Assembly: GCA_030549775.1 (NCBI GenBank)
Contig: CM060177.1
Coordinates: 46,836,244-46,900,243, forward strand
Length of the DNA: 64,000 nt
Reading direction: 5' to 3'
From: Tamarix chinensis
Taxonomy: Eukaryota > Streptophyta > Magnoliopsida > Caryophyllales > Tamaricaceae
Below the pieces are notes generated by a model. The model had not been told where the DNA came from. It saw only the letters and a list, made by a program, of their open reading frames with translations, and ran no database searches. The position numbers and the translations under genes are program-made. This document shows, in pieces, positions 25,236 to 38,228 of the stretch; the first letter of the stretch is position 1, and every line of letters begins with the position of its first letter.

Positions 25236-25841
25236 CCTGTTTTCACATGGATATGATAAAAGGCATGGTGTGTATCGACTTTTGATAAAAGAAAGATTAA
25301 ATGATTAATCTGGACCTTTTTGGGCCTTATGTGTGGACTTGTTGATTTTGGACTATGGTTTTCACCTTATGATTTTTATGTACCATATGTATGAGTCGTA
25401 ATTGTATGTGATCCTTATGCTGCATGAATTACTTTGTTATATGCCGACCTTAGTACTCGATTACCTTACTCAGTACGTAGCGTATTGATCACCCGTTTCA
25501 TGGGTGCTGCTCATTCCTACGAGCAGAAGGCCCGTCTAATCTGTTGCACGTAGGAGATACCTACTTTGATGCTATCGATGTCTACGGGACATCAGAAGGG
25601 GCAGAGTGATAGCTGGGTTGGATCGATTTCTAGAGACACGTGGCCATTTTCTTTTTAATTTATGACTCATGTTATTTTTATTATGTTTAAGTTGGAGAAA
25701 AAACTTTATTAATGTTGTTTAAGTATTAATTGAAAAACAATAGTTGGCATTTCAAATTATGTAAGACTTGCGTGTACTCTGATTTCAGTTTTTATAAATT
25801 TGAATTGGTATGGTATTACTGATAGTGTTTTCTTAGCCTTA

Positions 25842-25889
25842 GCACTTGGTACCGGAACGGTAGAAGTGAACTGTTCTGGTACTAAGTGT
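25842..25889 (+). other. Conserved 3'-terminal LTR hairpin (nested copy)
   Basis: GCACTTGGTACCGGAACGGT pairs with ACTGTTCTGGTACTAAGTGT around an 8-base loop, the longest near-perfect form of this hairpin. Confidence 0.75.
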
Positions 25890-25970
25890 GGCGGTAACAT
25901 CCCCATAATTTACGATTTTAAATTATGATTATTGCTTTTTTTAAAAATGTGTAAATTTTGGGGTGTTACA

Positions 25971-25975
25971 ATTTT
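25971..25975. repeat. Target site duplication of nested LTR, right copy
   Basis: ATTTT is identical to 21803-21807. Confidence 0.65.
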
Positions 25976-26584
25976 AGTATCATTATTACTATTATTATTA
26001 GGGTAAAGTTTTCAACCTTATATTATCAACTTTGATAATATTTCTATTATTTCTATATCTTTAGCAAAGTTATAAATTAGTTAATGTTATTTTATTAATA
26101 TATTATGATTTATTTAAAAACCTAGTCTTATAATAAGTTAGTGATTAATGATATTTTGATAGGAGGGAGTCTAATTTTAGTTTTTCCCTCATAATAGGTG
26201 AACCCAGTCAAAGCCTTAAGGAGGCATAGGAGTGTGCTCCAAGACCTGTGTCATTTTAGGTAAGGGTGTTACTAAGGCCTTTTGTGTGTTTATGTGCATT
26301 ATATGCTTCGTATGCTATGTATTCTATGTTTATCATTATTAATTATTTCGTATGTGGTATGACGTGGAGTTGAAGTACGTCTTTGTGTATATACGTGGCA
26401 TGTGTACTATATGTGATGAAATATTGTGGTATGTGATGTTATGCCTTGTGACCCTATAAGAAATGCATGTGAGGACGTATAAAAGTGGTATTGTGTGGGA
26501 AAAAGGTTGAAAATGAAAAATGGGAAGTAAGTTGACTAGAGGGGAAATGAGTTGACCCAAGTATTTTAATGATCTATGAGTGGA

Positions 26585-27370
26585 GGAATAAAAGGGGGAA
26601 TTTAGGGTTTTGTGTGGAGGAATCTAATTTAGGGTTTCGTGTGGAAGAATCTAATTTATGGTTTTGTATAGGAGAATCCAATTTATGGTGTTATATGGGA
26701 GAATATAATTTATAGTTTTATATGGGAGAATCTAATTTATGGTTTTGTGTGGGAGAATATAATTTATGGTTCTATTTGATTTTGTGTGGGAGAATATAAT
26801 TTATGGTTTTATATGGGAGAATCTAATTTATGGTTTTGTATGGAAGAATCTAATTGATGGTTTTGTATGAGAGGATCTATTCTAGGGTTTGGTAAGGATG
26901 AATCTTTGGTTTGATGTGGATTGAATTTAGGGTTTTGTATGATGGAATCTTGGGTTTTGTATAGTGGAATTAGGGTTTGCATTGAGGTAATGTTGCATGA
27001 CGGTATAAGGGTTTGTATGGTGGTATTAATGGTTGCATGGTGGTATTAAGGTTTGTATGGTGGTATTAGGGTTTGTATGGTGATATTAATGGTTGCATGG
27101 TGGTATTAATGGTTGCATGGTGGTATTAAGGTTTGTATGGTGGTATTAGGGTTTGCATGGTGATATTAATGGTTGTATGGTGGTATTAATGGTTGCATGG
27201 TGGTATTAATGGTTGTATAGTGGTATTAATAGTTCTATGGTGGCATTAGGGTTTGTATGGTAGTATTAGGGTTTATGTGGTGGTATTAATGGTTGTATGG
27301 TGGTAGTAATAGTTGTATAGTGGTATTAGGGTTTGTATGGTGGTATTAGGGTTTGCATGGTGGTATTAAT
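26585..27370 (+). repeat. Two consecutive minisatellites in outer LTR
   Basis: About 26590-26960 repeats a 27-28 bp unit (GGGAGAATCTAATTTATGGT). About 26990-27370 repeats a roughly 23 bp unit (GGTTGCATGGTGGTATTAAT). Both lie just upstream of the hairpin modules, in the position occupied by a different unit in the nested copy. Confidence 0.75.
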
Positions 27371-27775
27371 GATTGCATGAGATTTAGGGTTTATATGAAA
27401 AGTTTGGGAGGTTGCATGGGATGTATAAAAATTGCATGGGAGTGAAATTAACGTATGAAAGGTTGGTTTGGGATATAAGGAAGGTAATGTAAGTGTAATT
27501 TGGGTGGTTGAACATTTTGGACGAAAACTAGTACGTGGAGATTATATAAGGGTCCGTAGGAGACTAAACTAGGGTTGTGTGGACAATTAGGGTTTATTGT
27601 GGTTGCTTACAATTTTTGTATTATCATGTGTATTTGGTGATTTAAATGTAATTATGATGGTGAAATTTTATGATTTATGATGTGTGAAGTATAAAGATAA
27701 TGATTTGTGCATGTCCATGGTGAAAGCTTTTGAATAAGATACTTAAGATATTAATTACATAAATTGGAAAATGTT

Positions 27776-28115
27776 GAGCCGGGCCCAGACCGATCCACCG
27801 ACATAATAGTGGCCAGGTACTACGGTAACCTGGAGACCGATCCACCGGCTTAATAGTGGTAGGGTATGTTACCCTAGTGACCAATCCACCAGCTAAATAG
27901 TAGGGGATCCCAAGCTCAACAAACCAAACCATATATGTTTTTAAGATATGGGAAGACACTAATGACTTACAGTGGAACACCGTGCGAGAATGGGCCAGAC
28001 CGATCCACCGGCATATAATAGTGGTAGGGCATGTATCCTAAGTGACCAATCCACCGGCTATAATAGTGGATAGGATCCAAAGGTGCCCTGGAGACCGATC
28101 CACCGGTAAAAATAG
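27776..28115 (+). repeat. CCACCGG hairpin-module array in outer LTR (2 x 3)
   Basis: Six modules in two clusters are joined by GTGGAACACCGTGCGAGAAT. It is very close in sequence to the array at 684-1010, so these two copies belong to one subfamily. Confidence 0.75.
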
Positions 28116-28710
28116 TGGGGTTCCCATACTCATATGGACTTGATAAAGAGTATGGTGTGAAAATATTTCGATAAAGGATTAATGAAGTAATTAATCTAAA
28201 CTATATTGGATCTTGCCATTTTCACCTGATCGTTCATTTGCCTTTATGTTATTGTGTTGGTGATTATGCCCTGTTATTATTCTGGATGTATTATGTGCTT
28301 ATATGTTGGCTTTAGTGCTCGGTTACCTTACTTAGTACGTAGCGTACTAATCACCATTTTCATGGGTGCTGCTTATTCCCACGAGTAGTATGCCCTTCTG
28401 ACTTTGTGCAGGTGGGCGAGACATCAGTCAGGGCTGAGTGTTGAGCATGTTTTGGCTCAAAGTTAGAGAGTGTCGTGGACGTATTTCCTCTTCATGTGAC
28501 TTTATTTCATTATATTATTTCTTTTATATCACATTTGCTCTTTTATAATTTATTATCTCGTATTGAGTTTTTAAAATAAACCTTCTATTGATTGTAAGAT
28601 TATTCCCTTCGAGGAATTTGGTTTTCGCACTCTAACTTCTGTGTTATGATTTTTTCATTCACTTTATGAACTCTTTGTTTTGGTTTAATATTAATATCTT
28701 TTTAGCCTTA

Positions 28711-28758
28711 GCACTTGGTACTGGAACGGTCGGAGAGAACCGGTCTGGTACTAAGTGT
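28711..28758 (+). other. Conserved 3'-terminal LTR hairpin (outer copy)
   Basis: The arms GCACTTGGTACTGGAACGGT and CGGTCTGGTACTAAGTGT face each other, about 90 bp before the LTR end at 28849. Confidence 0.7.
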
Positions 28759-28849
28759 GGTGGTAACATCCCTATAATTCACGGGTTTTAAATTAAGTAT
28801 TTTTATTACTTCCGCTTTTAAAAAAAGTAGTAAATTTTGGGGTGTTACA

Positions 28850-31800
28850 CCACCATTCATCTCCACTCATTTTCTATCACTTAGCCACGTGATGAGAGTC
28901 CTCTTGGAAGCCAATTTTGTGGCCCTCTTTCTCTTTCCTTTAGCTCCCCACGTGTGTGCACCAACACCACAAATTCTTATGAAAAATATCTAGATATTTT
29001 TCACTTTGTCATCATTAGTGTGAATTCTCTTATTCTTCTCTCCTCTTTGATCATGAACCATGCATTCATTCTATCCATAATTATCTTGCCACCAAATATC
29101 TACAAATTGGCTTAGTGATTAAGACTTTGTAATGCACTCTTTTACCCTTTTTGATATTATCCTCCCTATACACTTATTCAAGTGAGCCTTCTTCCTTCCT
29201 TCATGTCTCAGTGGCTACATGAGTTCCTCTTCATCATCTAACGTGTCATACTTTCCTTTCTTTTCCACTTGGCTAACTTGCTTCTTCTTCTTTATCTTCC
29301 TCTCTTATATTCATGGCCTCCTTTCTATTTTCTACCATTACCAAATCTTTAAGAGCTTCTACAAACCTTAGATTTAGCCTTTTCATGTTTTTCATAAGCA
29401 TTAATTACTTAAATCCTAGCATTTCATGAAGTTTTATCCATATTTTAAATCTATTCAATAATCATTTATCCTCCCCCAAAATCTTTAAGTGTAAGCTTTG
29501 ATCTTTGTTAAACTCATCTAAACTAAGAGTTGTCAGAATATAATAAGTTAATCTATGTTTTTACATGATTTGTTGCACATTAAGCATGTTTGGTGTTCTT
29601 TTATTCTCAAGCATGATATTTGTCTGAATATGATATTTCGATGCTTTTATGATTTCTTGAAATGATTATGAAAATGTGTATTTATCCTTGACTAGGTGTT
29701 TATTTTATTATATGCTAATATTGTTGAGTTTGCATAAAAAGGGCATTTATGTAAATTTGCAGGTTATGTATAGGGTCTGTGTTGGCTAGAAATATTTGCA
29801 TTTGTTTTAATGTTTCCATTGTGTTCACTAGGTATTTTACTTAAAATTTTGTATATAATATGATAGAGTTTGAGCATGTATATAATTTATTTTGATTTTT
29901 GTAGGATTAAGCATGTGTAGGGTTAGTTTTGGAATTTTACTTATGTGCTGCAATTTATGGCATTTCCATGAGTTTCATATTGTTCTTCATGCTTTGTATG
30001 ATATGAATATAAATTTAGTTTTAGACATGTTGAGCGTTGTGAATTTTTTAAGTTTCTAGGAAAAATGTGGCATTTTCACATATGTGGTGATTTTTTAGAG
30101 ATAAAATTATGATTGGAATATGTTATATTTAATATAATAATGCTTGTGTTGAATTTTTCATGAATTTATAATAATATTTTCTATTTTATTTTTATACTTG
30201 AAGTTTAAGGGAAATTTGATCATTCGTATGCTTTTGATTTTTTCTAGACTGACTTCTCAACTTGAGTATGTTAATTATGTTATACATGAGCATAGAATAA
30301 TTTTTCATGATTTATGGAAGTGGTTAAGGATTTAATTCATAATTTATGGGTTTATCAAGAATTAGGGACAAAATAGGCATTTTAGAAAAGAATAGATATT
30401 TTATGGTATGTTATGGATATTTATGAAGATATTTTGGAATTTAAAATATTCTTATAGTTTGACCTTATATTATATAATATAGTTGATAAATAGTAATTTA
30501 ACAGTTTTTAATAAGAATAGTGTTTTATGGTAATAAGTCATTGACAATTTTTAACTTAAGTTTTTTGGTATGTTTCAACATCTTTTTCCATATAAATAGT
30601 AATTTTATGAATAAATTTTTTTCTTTATGAAATTGGCATATGAGCTTATTATTAGTTGTTTGTAATTTGAGTAGATATTATTCTATTATTGGATGTGGTT
30701 TTTTTATTAGTGTTATTTCAATGATATTAAGTGTTACTATATGAGGCATGAATAAATATGAGAAGTGTTTTGATTTATTATACATATGATAAAGTTTTTA
30801 ATTCAAAGTGAAATGATTAAATTTAAAGTAGAATGATCATTTGCCCATATAGCAAAGATCACACATGTAGTCTTCATGCATAGGCAATTGAGTTTAACCT
30901 TAGGATGACTTCTAAGGTATGATAGTTTATTAGAGTCAAGAATGTTATTAAAATCTTCTCTATAATCTATGGGTGACCTACATGTCTTATAAGAGGTATC
31001 GATATACTTAAGGAGGAGTACAATCCTTTCTCCTTATAACAAAGATTATTGCTAGGTGTCCTTGCAGCACTGGTCTAATTGGATCCTTAACTCTTGTAGT
31101 AGGATCACCACTTGTCTCCCTTGTAGCATAGGATAATGTACAAGTAAATTATTTTAGTATTGTGGTATTGTTTTTGTATTTTCTAGTGGCCTTCGTGCCT
31201 AAGATCTTCAACAATAACATGTGATAAAAAATGAATTAGTGATTTGAAGTGGATATGTAAAGTGAAGTTTGTGTGATAAGTGAAGTAATCATATGATGAC
31301 ATGTGAAGTGTATGGGTATGATCATGATCATTATCAATAAAAAATAATAATAAGTAGTTATCTTACAAGTGTATGTTATTATGAATAGTGTGAATATTTT
31401 AATTAGTGTAATTAGTATAGATAGTGTGAAATGTATAATGTGTTCTAATTTCAAGTAATCACGTGTTCTCCTATTTTTTAAGTACATTATTTTGTGTTTT
31501 GTGTGAGCATGCTATTACTTTTAGTAGGATGAGTTTACTTGGTAGATATATCATATTGATACTATAAAGTTTAGATGTTCGGTGCATGTGTTATGGTTTA
31601 TACTACAACTTTTTGTTAGGTTATGTTGATATTAGAGTTATGCGATAGTATTTGGAATTCATGGTCCAATTTTTTTAGACTCTTGTGTCCTTTTTCTTTT
31701 TTATATTTTTCTCCTAGTTTTAAAACCTTAAATTATTTCGGTGTCAACCTCACTTAATCGCGCCGTATTAGTTTGTTATTTAGTCTTATGTCTAGTATAG

Positions 31801-31905
31801 ATTGGATATGGATTATACATTTTTTATGTTGGATGTGGTATATTTATTTAACTTCTTCAAAAAAAATTCAAAATGAAAAATTTCAAATAGGGTTATAATA
31901 GAACT
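28850..31905 (+). mobile_element. Diverged LTR-like repeat remnant
   Basis: Weak layout similarity to the other LTRs is visible: a pyrimidine-rich lead (28850-29340), AT-rich centre, a block near 30820-31130 like that in the LTR at 1783-2574, and an end-like GGGTTATAATA near 31895. No coding domain was found. It could be an older family member into which the outer copy inserted, but I cannot define its borders. Confidence 0.3.
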
Positions 31906-32714
31906 ACACGACTTATACTAGTTGAACATTATAGTAAGAGAGCTAAGAACTACGTCAAGCAGGATGAATACTCAGACTAGAATGTATTTCATCTCCTACC
32001 CACTCATGTGTAGCCGAGATTGCATTAAATTATGTGGACCTATGCTCAAATGCGGAGGATACATTCGTCTGGGCATATAACTCAGAGCATCATTAATTAT
32101 ACCTCAATTTTACAATAGTTAATTCTACTATCTAATCATTTATTCTTCCATCTTTTATTGCTTCCACTTTTATTAATTTATCCCAAATTTAATTATCTAT
32201 TCTGTATCGGCTATCCTAAATTTACAATATCTAATTTCTTTTATCAATTATTTGCGCTTTACATTATTTAACTTTTAATCTATATACAAATTAATAATGT
32301 TATAGGATCAATTGTAATTCAATATAAGCTTATAAATTATATTAATGATCATTTTTATGGAGGTTTTTTAAAGATTGTTAAAAAATATTTATGATTTGCA
32401 TAATTATTAAAACAATCAATTATAATTTATTTTAGTTTTTATATCACCACATTAATAATTAATAAAACTAACATAATAGATTTTAATTTTATATAAATAT
32501 TATAATGTAAATACAAATATAACATATTATCTTAATGATATTTGTATGTAATTTGGCATAATGATAATTACTAATTTAACGTAAATAAACAAAATATTTG
32601 TAAATATTAGAATGTACGGAATCAACACAAGCACACTCTAATTATCAACAACAAATTATTGGATGTATTCCACTAGTTAGATCTAAGGCGGTGAGTCAAG
32701 ACATGGTTTGTAAC
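31906..32714. other. AT-rich DNA, no gene seen
   Basis: Probably the 3' flank of the Harbinger remnant that follows. No terminal inverted repeat could be fixed. Confidence 0.4.
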
Positions 32715-33514
32715 TTAAGTAATCCTTTCAATATACAAATTGATGTTTGCTATCGAGCCACGATTAACCATAGAAGATGGTCTATCATCAATGTTCTAGT
32801 TAAAAATATTTGGATAAAAGTCAAATAAATATGTATCTATTTTATCATTAACAATCATATTATATATTATGATGCACGCATATATTATTTGCTTCATTTT
32901 TTCCCTTCCCCAAACACGAAATGGATCGCGAATAATTACAAAGCATCATTGTATCACTCCAAATGCATGCTCAATAAATTTTCTAGCACATTCTTAATGT
33001 TCTGTGAATAAATTTTTCTTTAGTCCATGGGTAAGTGGTATTTTTTTGACAAATAATAGCCAGTATGGATAAATTTCATATGTTAGATAATATTCAAGAT
33101 GATATTCAATTTTATTTACCATATAATAAATTTCTAGTGCTCATCATTCATAAATGTCATTAAATACTGATGAATGAGTAAGAACATTAAGATCCTTATT
33201 TGATCTAGAACATCTAAAAAATGCATGTCATATCCAAATATCTTTGGATGTGATACCCTTTGGCATGATTTTGATGACACCATGATTACCGCAATAAAAC
33301 AGACATTTCTATGCAATGAGATATTTCTTCCATTCCCAATGTATGTAGTTGATATTTCCTATCATATCAGGGAAGTTGCATCGCTTACCTATTTCAAGGA
33401 GTTGTTAAACGTTATCAACATTAGGCCTTCTTATGTACCGTGAAGCAAATAACCCATTCACAACCTAAACAAAAATCCTTAGGTAGTGAAGAGTCATTAC
33501 TTTTCCAATGCATA
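32715..33514 (-). pseudogene. PIF/Harbinger (DDE Plant_tran family) transposase remnant, C-terminal part
   Basis: On the minus strand one register, with several stops, gives the family blocks in order. RYIRRPNVDNV and RCNFPDMIGNINYIHWEWKK come first (the usual catalytic Asp of GSIDCMHW is Asn here). Then GITSKDIWI followed by HAFFRCSRSNKDLNVL, YEIYPYWLLFVKKIPLTHG, ARKFIEHAFGVIQ, and MKQIIYACIIIYNMIV near the C-terminus (stop at 32715-32717). Plant_tran proteins are cut-and-paste nucleases; this one is dead. Its N-terminal part lies at 44429-44693, separated by a 10.9 kb LTR insertion. Confidence 0.88.
33510..33514. repeat. Target duplication of reverse LTR, left copy
   Basis: GCATA here and ACATA at 44429-44433 (4 of 5 match). 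Removing the insert and one copy restores an unbroken transposase register. Confidence 0.65.
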
Positions 33515-34529
33515 TATAACATCTCTAAAATTTACTACTGAAAAAATTTATTTTTTAAAAGTTACAAGCATAAACTAATATAGTAAATTTCAGGGTGTTA
33601 CCATCACACTTAGTACTAAACCAATTTCCTCTACCATTCCAATACCAAGTTCTAAGGCTAAAATGTTACTCTACTTAAGTTCAAGAACATAATTATAACT
33701 CGGACTAGTGCAATAGTTAGGGAGGTTAATTCACCTTCAAAATAAAACCCACTAACTATGGTTATAAAAATGTCAATGGAAGGGAAATATAAAAAGATTA
33801 TAAGGGAAAATACAAAAACTCCAGGTTTAAATTACCAAACAGAATCCCGAATATCTCTGCACTCTTAGCCTGATGAATAACCTTGAATAGAGCTTGCAAG
33901 CTAACCTGCAAAGGCCACTGCCCATTGAATAAGCAAGAGCCTAAGAAATGAACCCTTTAGTACGATGGTACTGAGTACCCTAGTATAGAACACTAATATG
34001 CAATACCCGCATACAACACATGAGATGAATTAATTGAAATACAATACTCATTCATATAACCACTTGCATCAAGATCATATGCTACCAATACTCATTCACT
34101 TGAAAAAAGCTAAAACTTACTAATGGAATATTTAAGCGATGCTCTTTGTAGTATAATTAGAAAGCTATATCATTCTCAACAATATGCACAACTAACTTAA
34201 TCATGTGAACATTATGCATATATTAATTGAATTGCGATAGTCATTCATATAATCATATGCATCAATATCATATGCTACCGATATTCATTCACTTGGAAAT
34301 AACAGAACCTTACTAATGGAGCATCCAAGTAATGCTCTTTGCAGTATAATAAGAAAGCCACATCATTCTCAATAATAGGCAAAATTCTCTTAATCAGCCC
34401 ATAACTTCTCAATAACACCATAATAAGGAATGACATGTGTATAAGTAGATCATATCGACTCATTCATTATTATCTGAGCTCAAGGTATTAGTGCAATCAT
34501 TAGTCAAGTCATGAATTTATCCACGTGGG

Positions 34530-35190
34530 TTCAAGGACCCCATTATTCTCACGGGTGAAATGGTAATCAAAGTATAACCCTATGATAGCATGCTTCTAGT
34601 CACTATTCTCACAGGTGGATTGATAAACAAAGTACAACCCTAGGACAGAACGCTCCTAGCCATTATTCTCACTGGTTGACCAGTAATTAAAGTACATCTG
34701 ATCCTAACCCACACGGTGTTCCACTGTAAATAATTAGCGTATTCCTAAAAGTTATTATCATCCATTCATTATTATCTGAGCTCAAGGTATTAGTGCAATC
34801 ATCAGTCAACTCATGAATTTATCCACGTGGGTTCAAGGACCCCATTATTCTCACGGGTGAAATGGTAATCAAAGTATAACCCTAGGATAGAATGCTCCTA
34901 GTTACCATTCTCATTGGTGGACTGATAAAAAAAAGTACAACTCCAGGACAGAACGCTCCTGGATACTATTCTCACCGATGGACCGGTAATCAAAGTACAT
35001 CTGATCCTAACCCACGCGGTGTTCCACTGTAAATAATTAGTGTCTTCCTGAAAGTTATTATCATCCAATGGTTTTATTTACTTGAGTTTGAGACTCCACT
35101 ATTTTCATCAGTGGAGTGGTAGGGTACAACTTATAGAATGCTCTTGACCACTATTCTAGTCAGTGGACCAGTAGGTACAACTGAGCCCAA
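34530..35190 (-). repeat. Hairpin-module array, reverse copy, with an extra cluster
   Basis: CCACTATTCTCACTGGTGG-type modules are the reverse-oriented equivalent of the CCACCGG modules. A block of about 290 bp containing ATTATCTGAGCTCAAGGTAT is present twice (near 34465 and 34765). This copy therefore has three clusters where the others have two. Confidence 0.55.
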
Positions 35191-35389
35191 TTCAAGTGAT
35201 CTTCCACTTGAAGTGATTAGTGTATTATTCGTGTTTTATTCATTTCAAATTTAACACACGAGCATGCACAACTCATGCATAGTTCTTGCCCTACTACCAT
35301 GTTAGAACAACCTTGCTCCCTTGAAAACCCTAATTTCACAACAAAGCATAACATTTTATACTTAGCGTCAAATAATACTTATCATGCAA

Positions 35390-36950
35390 GTTTATTAGGA
35401 TAACCGCCATAGTACATGTAGATTTATCAAATGCCCCTACACCACATATTACTGATATTCATACTGAAATAGTTCATACTAAGACAACAAACCCCTCTTC
35501 TTATATTTAGCTTCAAACGACATTCAGCATGCATATTTATTAGATCAATCACTATAGTATGTTCAAAATTACCAAATTGTCCCTAGATCATATAATATTG
35601 ATATCCATGTTGAAACATGTATTTCTAATACAAAAAACCCCTATTCTCATACTTACCATCAAATAATACTAATCATATATGTTTATTATAACAATCACCA
35701 TAGCACATGTAAAATTACCAAAATGCCCCTAGACCATGTAATGTTGAGACAACAAACCTCTATTCTCATATTTAGCTTCAAACGACACTTAGCATGCGTA
35801 TTTATTAAGTTAATCACCCTAGTATGTTTGACATTACCAAAATGCCCCTACACCATGCAATGCTGAGACCACAAACCTCTATTCTCATATTTAGCTTCAA
35901 ATGACACTTAGCATGCATATTTATTAGATTAATCACCCTAGTATGTTCGAAAATACCCAAATTCCATAGTATATGCAAACCCCTATTCTCATCCTTAATA
36001 TCAAATACTACTCATCATGCATGTTTATTAGAACAATCACCATAGTATATGCAAAATTACCAAAATGTCCTTAGACCATGTAGTATTGATAACCGTGCTG
36101 AAATAGGTGATACGAAGACAATAAAATCATATTCTCATATTTAACATCAATTAATGCTTATCACGCATGTTTATTAAGATAACTACCATTGTACATTTAA
36201 AATTACCAAAATGCCCTTAGCCATATACTATTAATATTTATGCTCGAACATGTGTTACTAATATAATAAACCCTTATTCTCATACTTAACATCAATTATT
36301 ACTTATCATGCACATTTATTAAAATAACCACCATAGTATATGGAGACTTGCCAAAATGTCCCTAGACCATGTAATATTAATAATCACGCTGAAATAGGTG
36401 ATAATAAGACAATAAACCTCTATTCTCATATTTAACATCAATTAATACTTACCATCTATGTTTATTAGAATAATCACCATAGTACATGCATAATTACCAA
36501 AATACCCCTATACCGTATAATATTGATAATTATGCTAAAATAGGTGATACTAAGGCAATAAACCTATATTCTCATATTAAACATCAACTAATACTTATCA
36601 TGCTTATTTATTAAAATGACCACTATAGTACATATAAAATTACCAAAATGCCCCTATACTATGTAATATTGATAATCATATTGAAATAGGTGATGCTAAT
36701 ATAATAAACCCCCATTCTTATATTTAACATCAATTAATACTTATTATGCATGTTTATTAAAATAACCACCATAGTACATGAAAAAAATACTAAAATGCCT
36801 TTAGACCATGTAATATTGGTATTCATGCTAAACACGTGCTTATAATACATCAAACCCTATCTCCATTCTTAGCAATATTTATAACACATTAGGCATCCCA
36901 GTTAGGGTTAAATATCATGATATGTCTAAATGATCAAAATGCCCCTAGGG
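35390..36950 (-). repeat. 146 bp tandem repeat (about 10-11 units)
   Basis: AAAATTACCAAAATGCCCCT recurs near 35568, 35711, 35831, 36052, 36199, 36345, 36490, 36636, 36783 and 36920. The later units are close to 146 bp apart and the earlier ones are shorter. Each unit also has ATTCTCATATTTAACATCAA. It fills the LTR minisatellite slot. Confidence 0.75.
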
Positions 36951-37371
36951 CTCATGGTAGTAACATTTTTACTACAAGTGTCCATACACACTTAACATTT
37001 TACACATTACATATATCATCACTTCCCAACATTAGACCCCTTCTTAATAACATAACTTTTTACATAAGATAATATGCATTCTTTTTCCATTTCTCAAGAT
37101 AATGTTAATAATCATGGGATTAGTTGTAACAAATCATAACTACACAAATCACATGCCAAAATCCTAATGTGCTGACATATGATATCCAAACACTTTAGTA
37201 TAGTATAAGGGTTATTTAATTTCCAGCAAAAATAATGTTTACCTATAATCGCCTAAAGATGCTTAGGCTTCATTAATAAAATTTTGTACCTAAAAATAAT
37301 ATTATAAATACCCTATTAATATTAGATAAATAAAATAACAACTTTATTATATATAAAAATACAAGGAATAA

Positions 37372-37395
37372 CTCACGCCGCATGTGCAGCATGAG
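37372..37395 (-). other. CTCAYG stem-loop conserved between LTR copies
   Basis: Ten-base arms CTCACGCCGC and GCAGCATGAG surround the loop ATGT. Equivalent stem-loops lie at 40011-40034 and 48039-48060. Confidence 0.6.
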
Positions 37396-38180
37396 CCATA
37401 CATAAAATGGATGAAATGGAAAGAGGGATAGCTCGAGTAAGGGTTTAACAGTGACTATGGAAGGTGCTAGTTTTTGTTTTAGGGTGCAAGAGGTAGGGGA
37501 AAAGATGATTGGTGGTTAAAGGGTGTGGCACAAGTGGCTTAAAGGCAGTGGAGGCGATGGCACAGAATGAAGGTAGAGTGGTGCAAAGAAGGGAGAGGAG
37601 AAGAAGAAAGGGGGAGAAGAGGAGGAGAATGAGGAAAAGGTAGGTGGTGTTTGGTTGGCTGCAGTTGATGGTGTAAGAGTGGAGGTTGAGGTGGTTGTGG
37701 TTGGAAACAAGCAAAAAGGAGAAGTTGCGGTGGTAGAGGAATTGGAGGGAAGAGAGGTGGCCAAAGGGAGGTCTTGGCTATAGGGTAAGATGTCATAGGG
37801 AGGAGAAGAGGATTCATGGATATAGGGGAGGGTAGGGTGTTGGTTGCTCGAGGTCGTGTAGGTAGCTACAAGGTGGAGGAGTTGGCGATGGCTGTGGTGG
37901 AGGAGGTAGATGCTGTAGAGAAAATGGATGGTGGAAGGGGATAATCGGCAGGAACTAATGCATGGGAGAAAGAAGGAGAGATAGGGTAATAGAGGAGGAG
38001 GAAGGAAAAGGGGTGGTGGTCGATGGTGGAGGTTGTTTTGGTGATGGAAGCACTGGGGTGGCTGCTAATGGGGTGATGAGAAAAAAACAAGGGTGATGAG
38101 AAGAAGAAAGAAGGAAGAAGGAAATCTTGGGGTAGAGAGAAGACCACGAGGGGGAAAAGAGTAAGGGAAGAAGATAAAGA

Positions 38181-38228
<48 letters not shown>

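Larger units (their letters stand above)
21808..25970 (+). mobile_element. Nested solo-LTR-type repeat, 4163 bp
   Basis: It starts TGAAATGCCCTGAAATTTTC, a variant of the TGTAATCCCC start of other copies, and ends GGGGTGTTACA. ATTTT flanks both sides. In order it holds an AT-rich lead, a polypyrimidine and CCNCC zone (22190-23290), an ATT tract with hairpins, a TTAGGGTTTGCATGG minisatellite (24330-24795), two hairpin-module clusters (24890-25235), paired stem-loops (25471-25506) and a terminal hairpin (25842-25889). It interrupts the outer copy, whose homologous parts resume at once after 25970. No coding capacity was found. Confidence 0.8.
19650..28849 (+). mobile_element. Long LTR-type repeat, outer copy (interrupted by 21808-25970)
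   Basis: Homology to the nested copy starts near 19650 (AAATATTTTAATTTATTTAT then a polypyrimidine tract) and runs through CCGCC-rich DNA to 20900 and an ATT-rich zone to 21807. It resumes at 25971 and ends GGGGTGTTACA at 28849. The part after the nest holds the minisatellites at 26585-27370, hairpin modules at 27776-28115, paired stem-loops at 28332-28395 and the terminal hairpin at 28711-28758. The 5' border is uncertain because the first 300 bp do not match the TGTAAT start of other copies. No retrotransposon coding region is present, so it behaves as a solo LTR. Confidence 0.65.
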
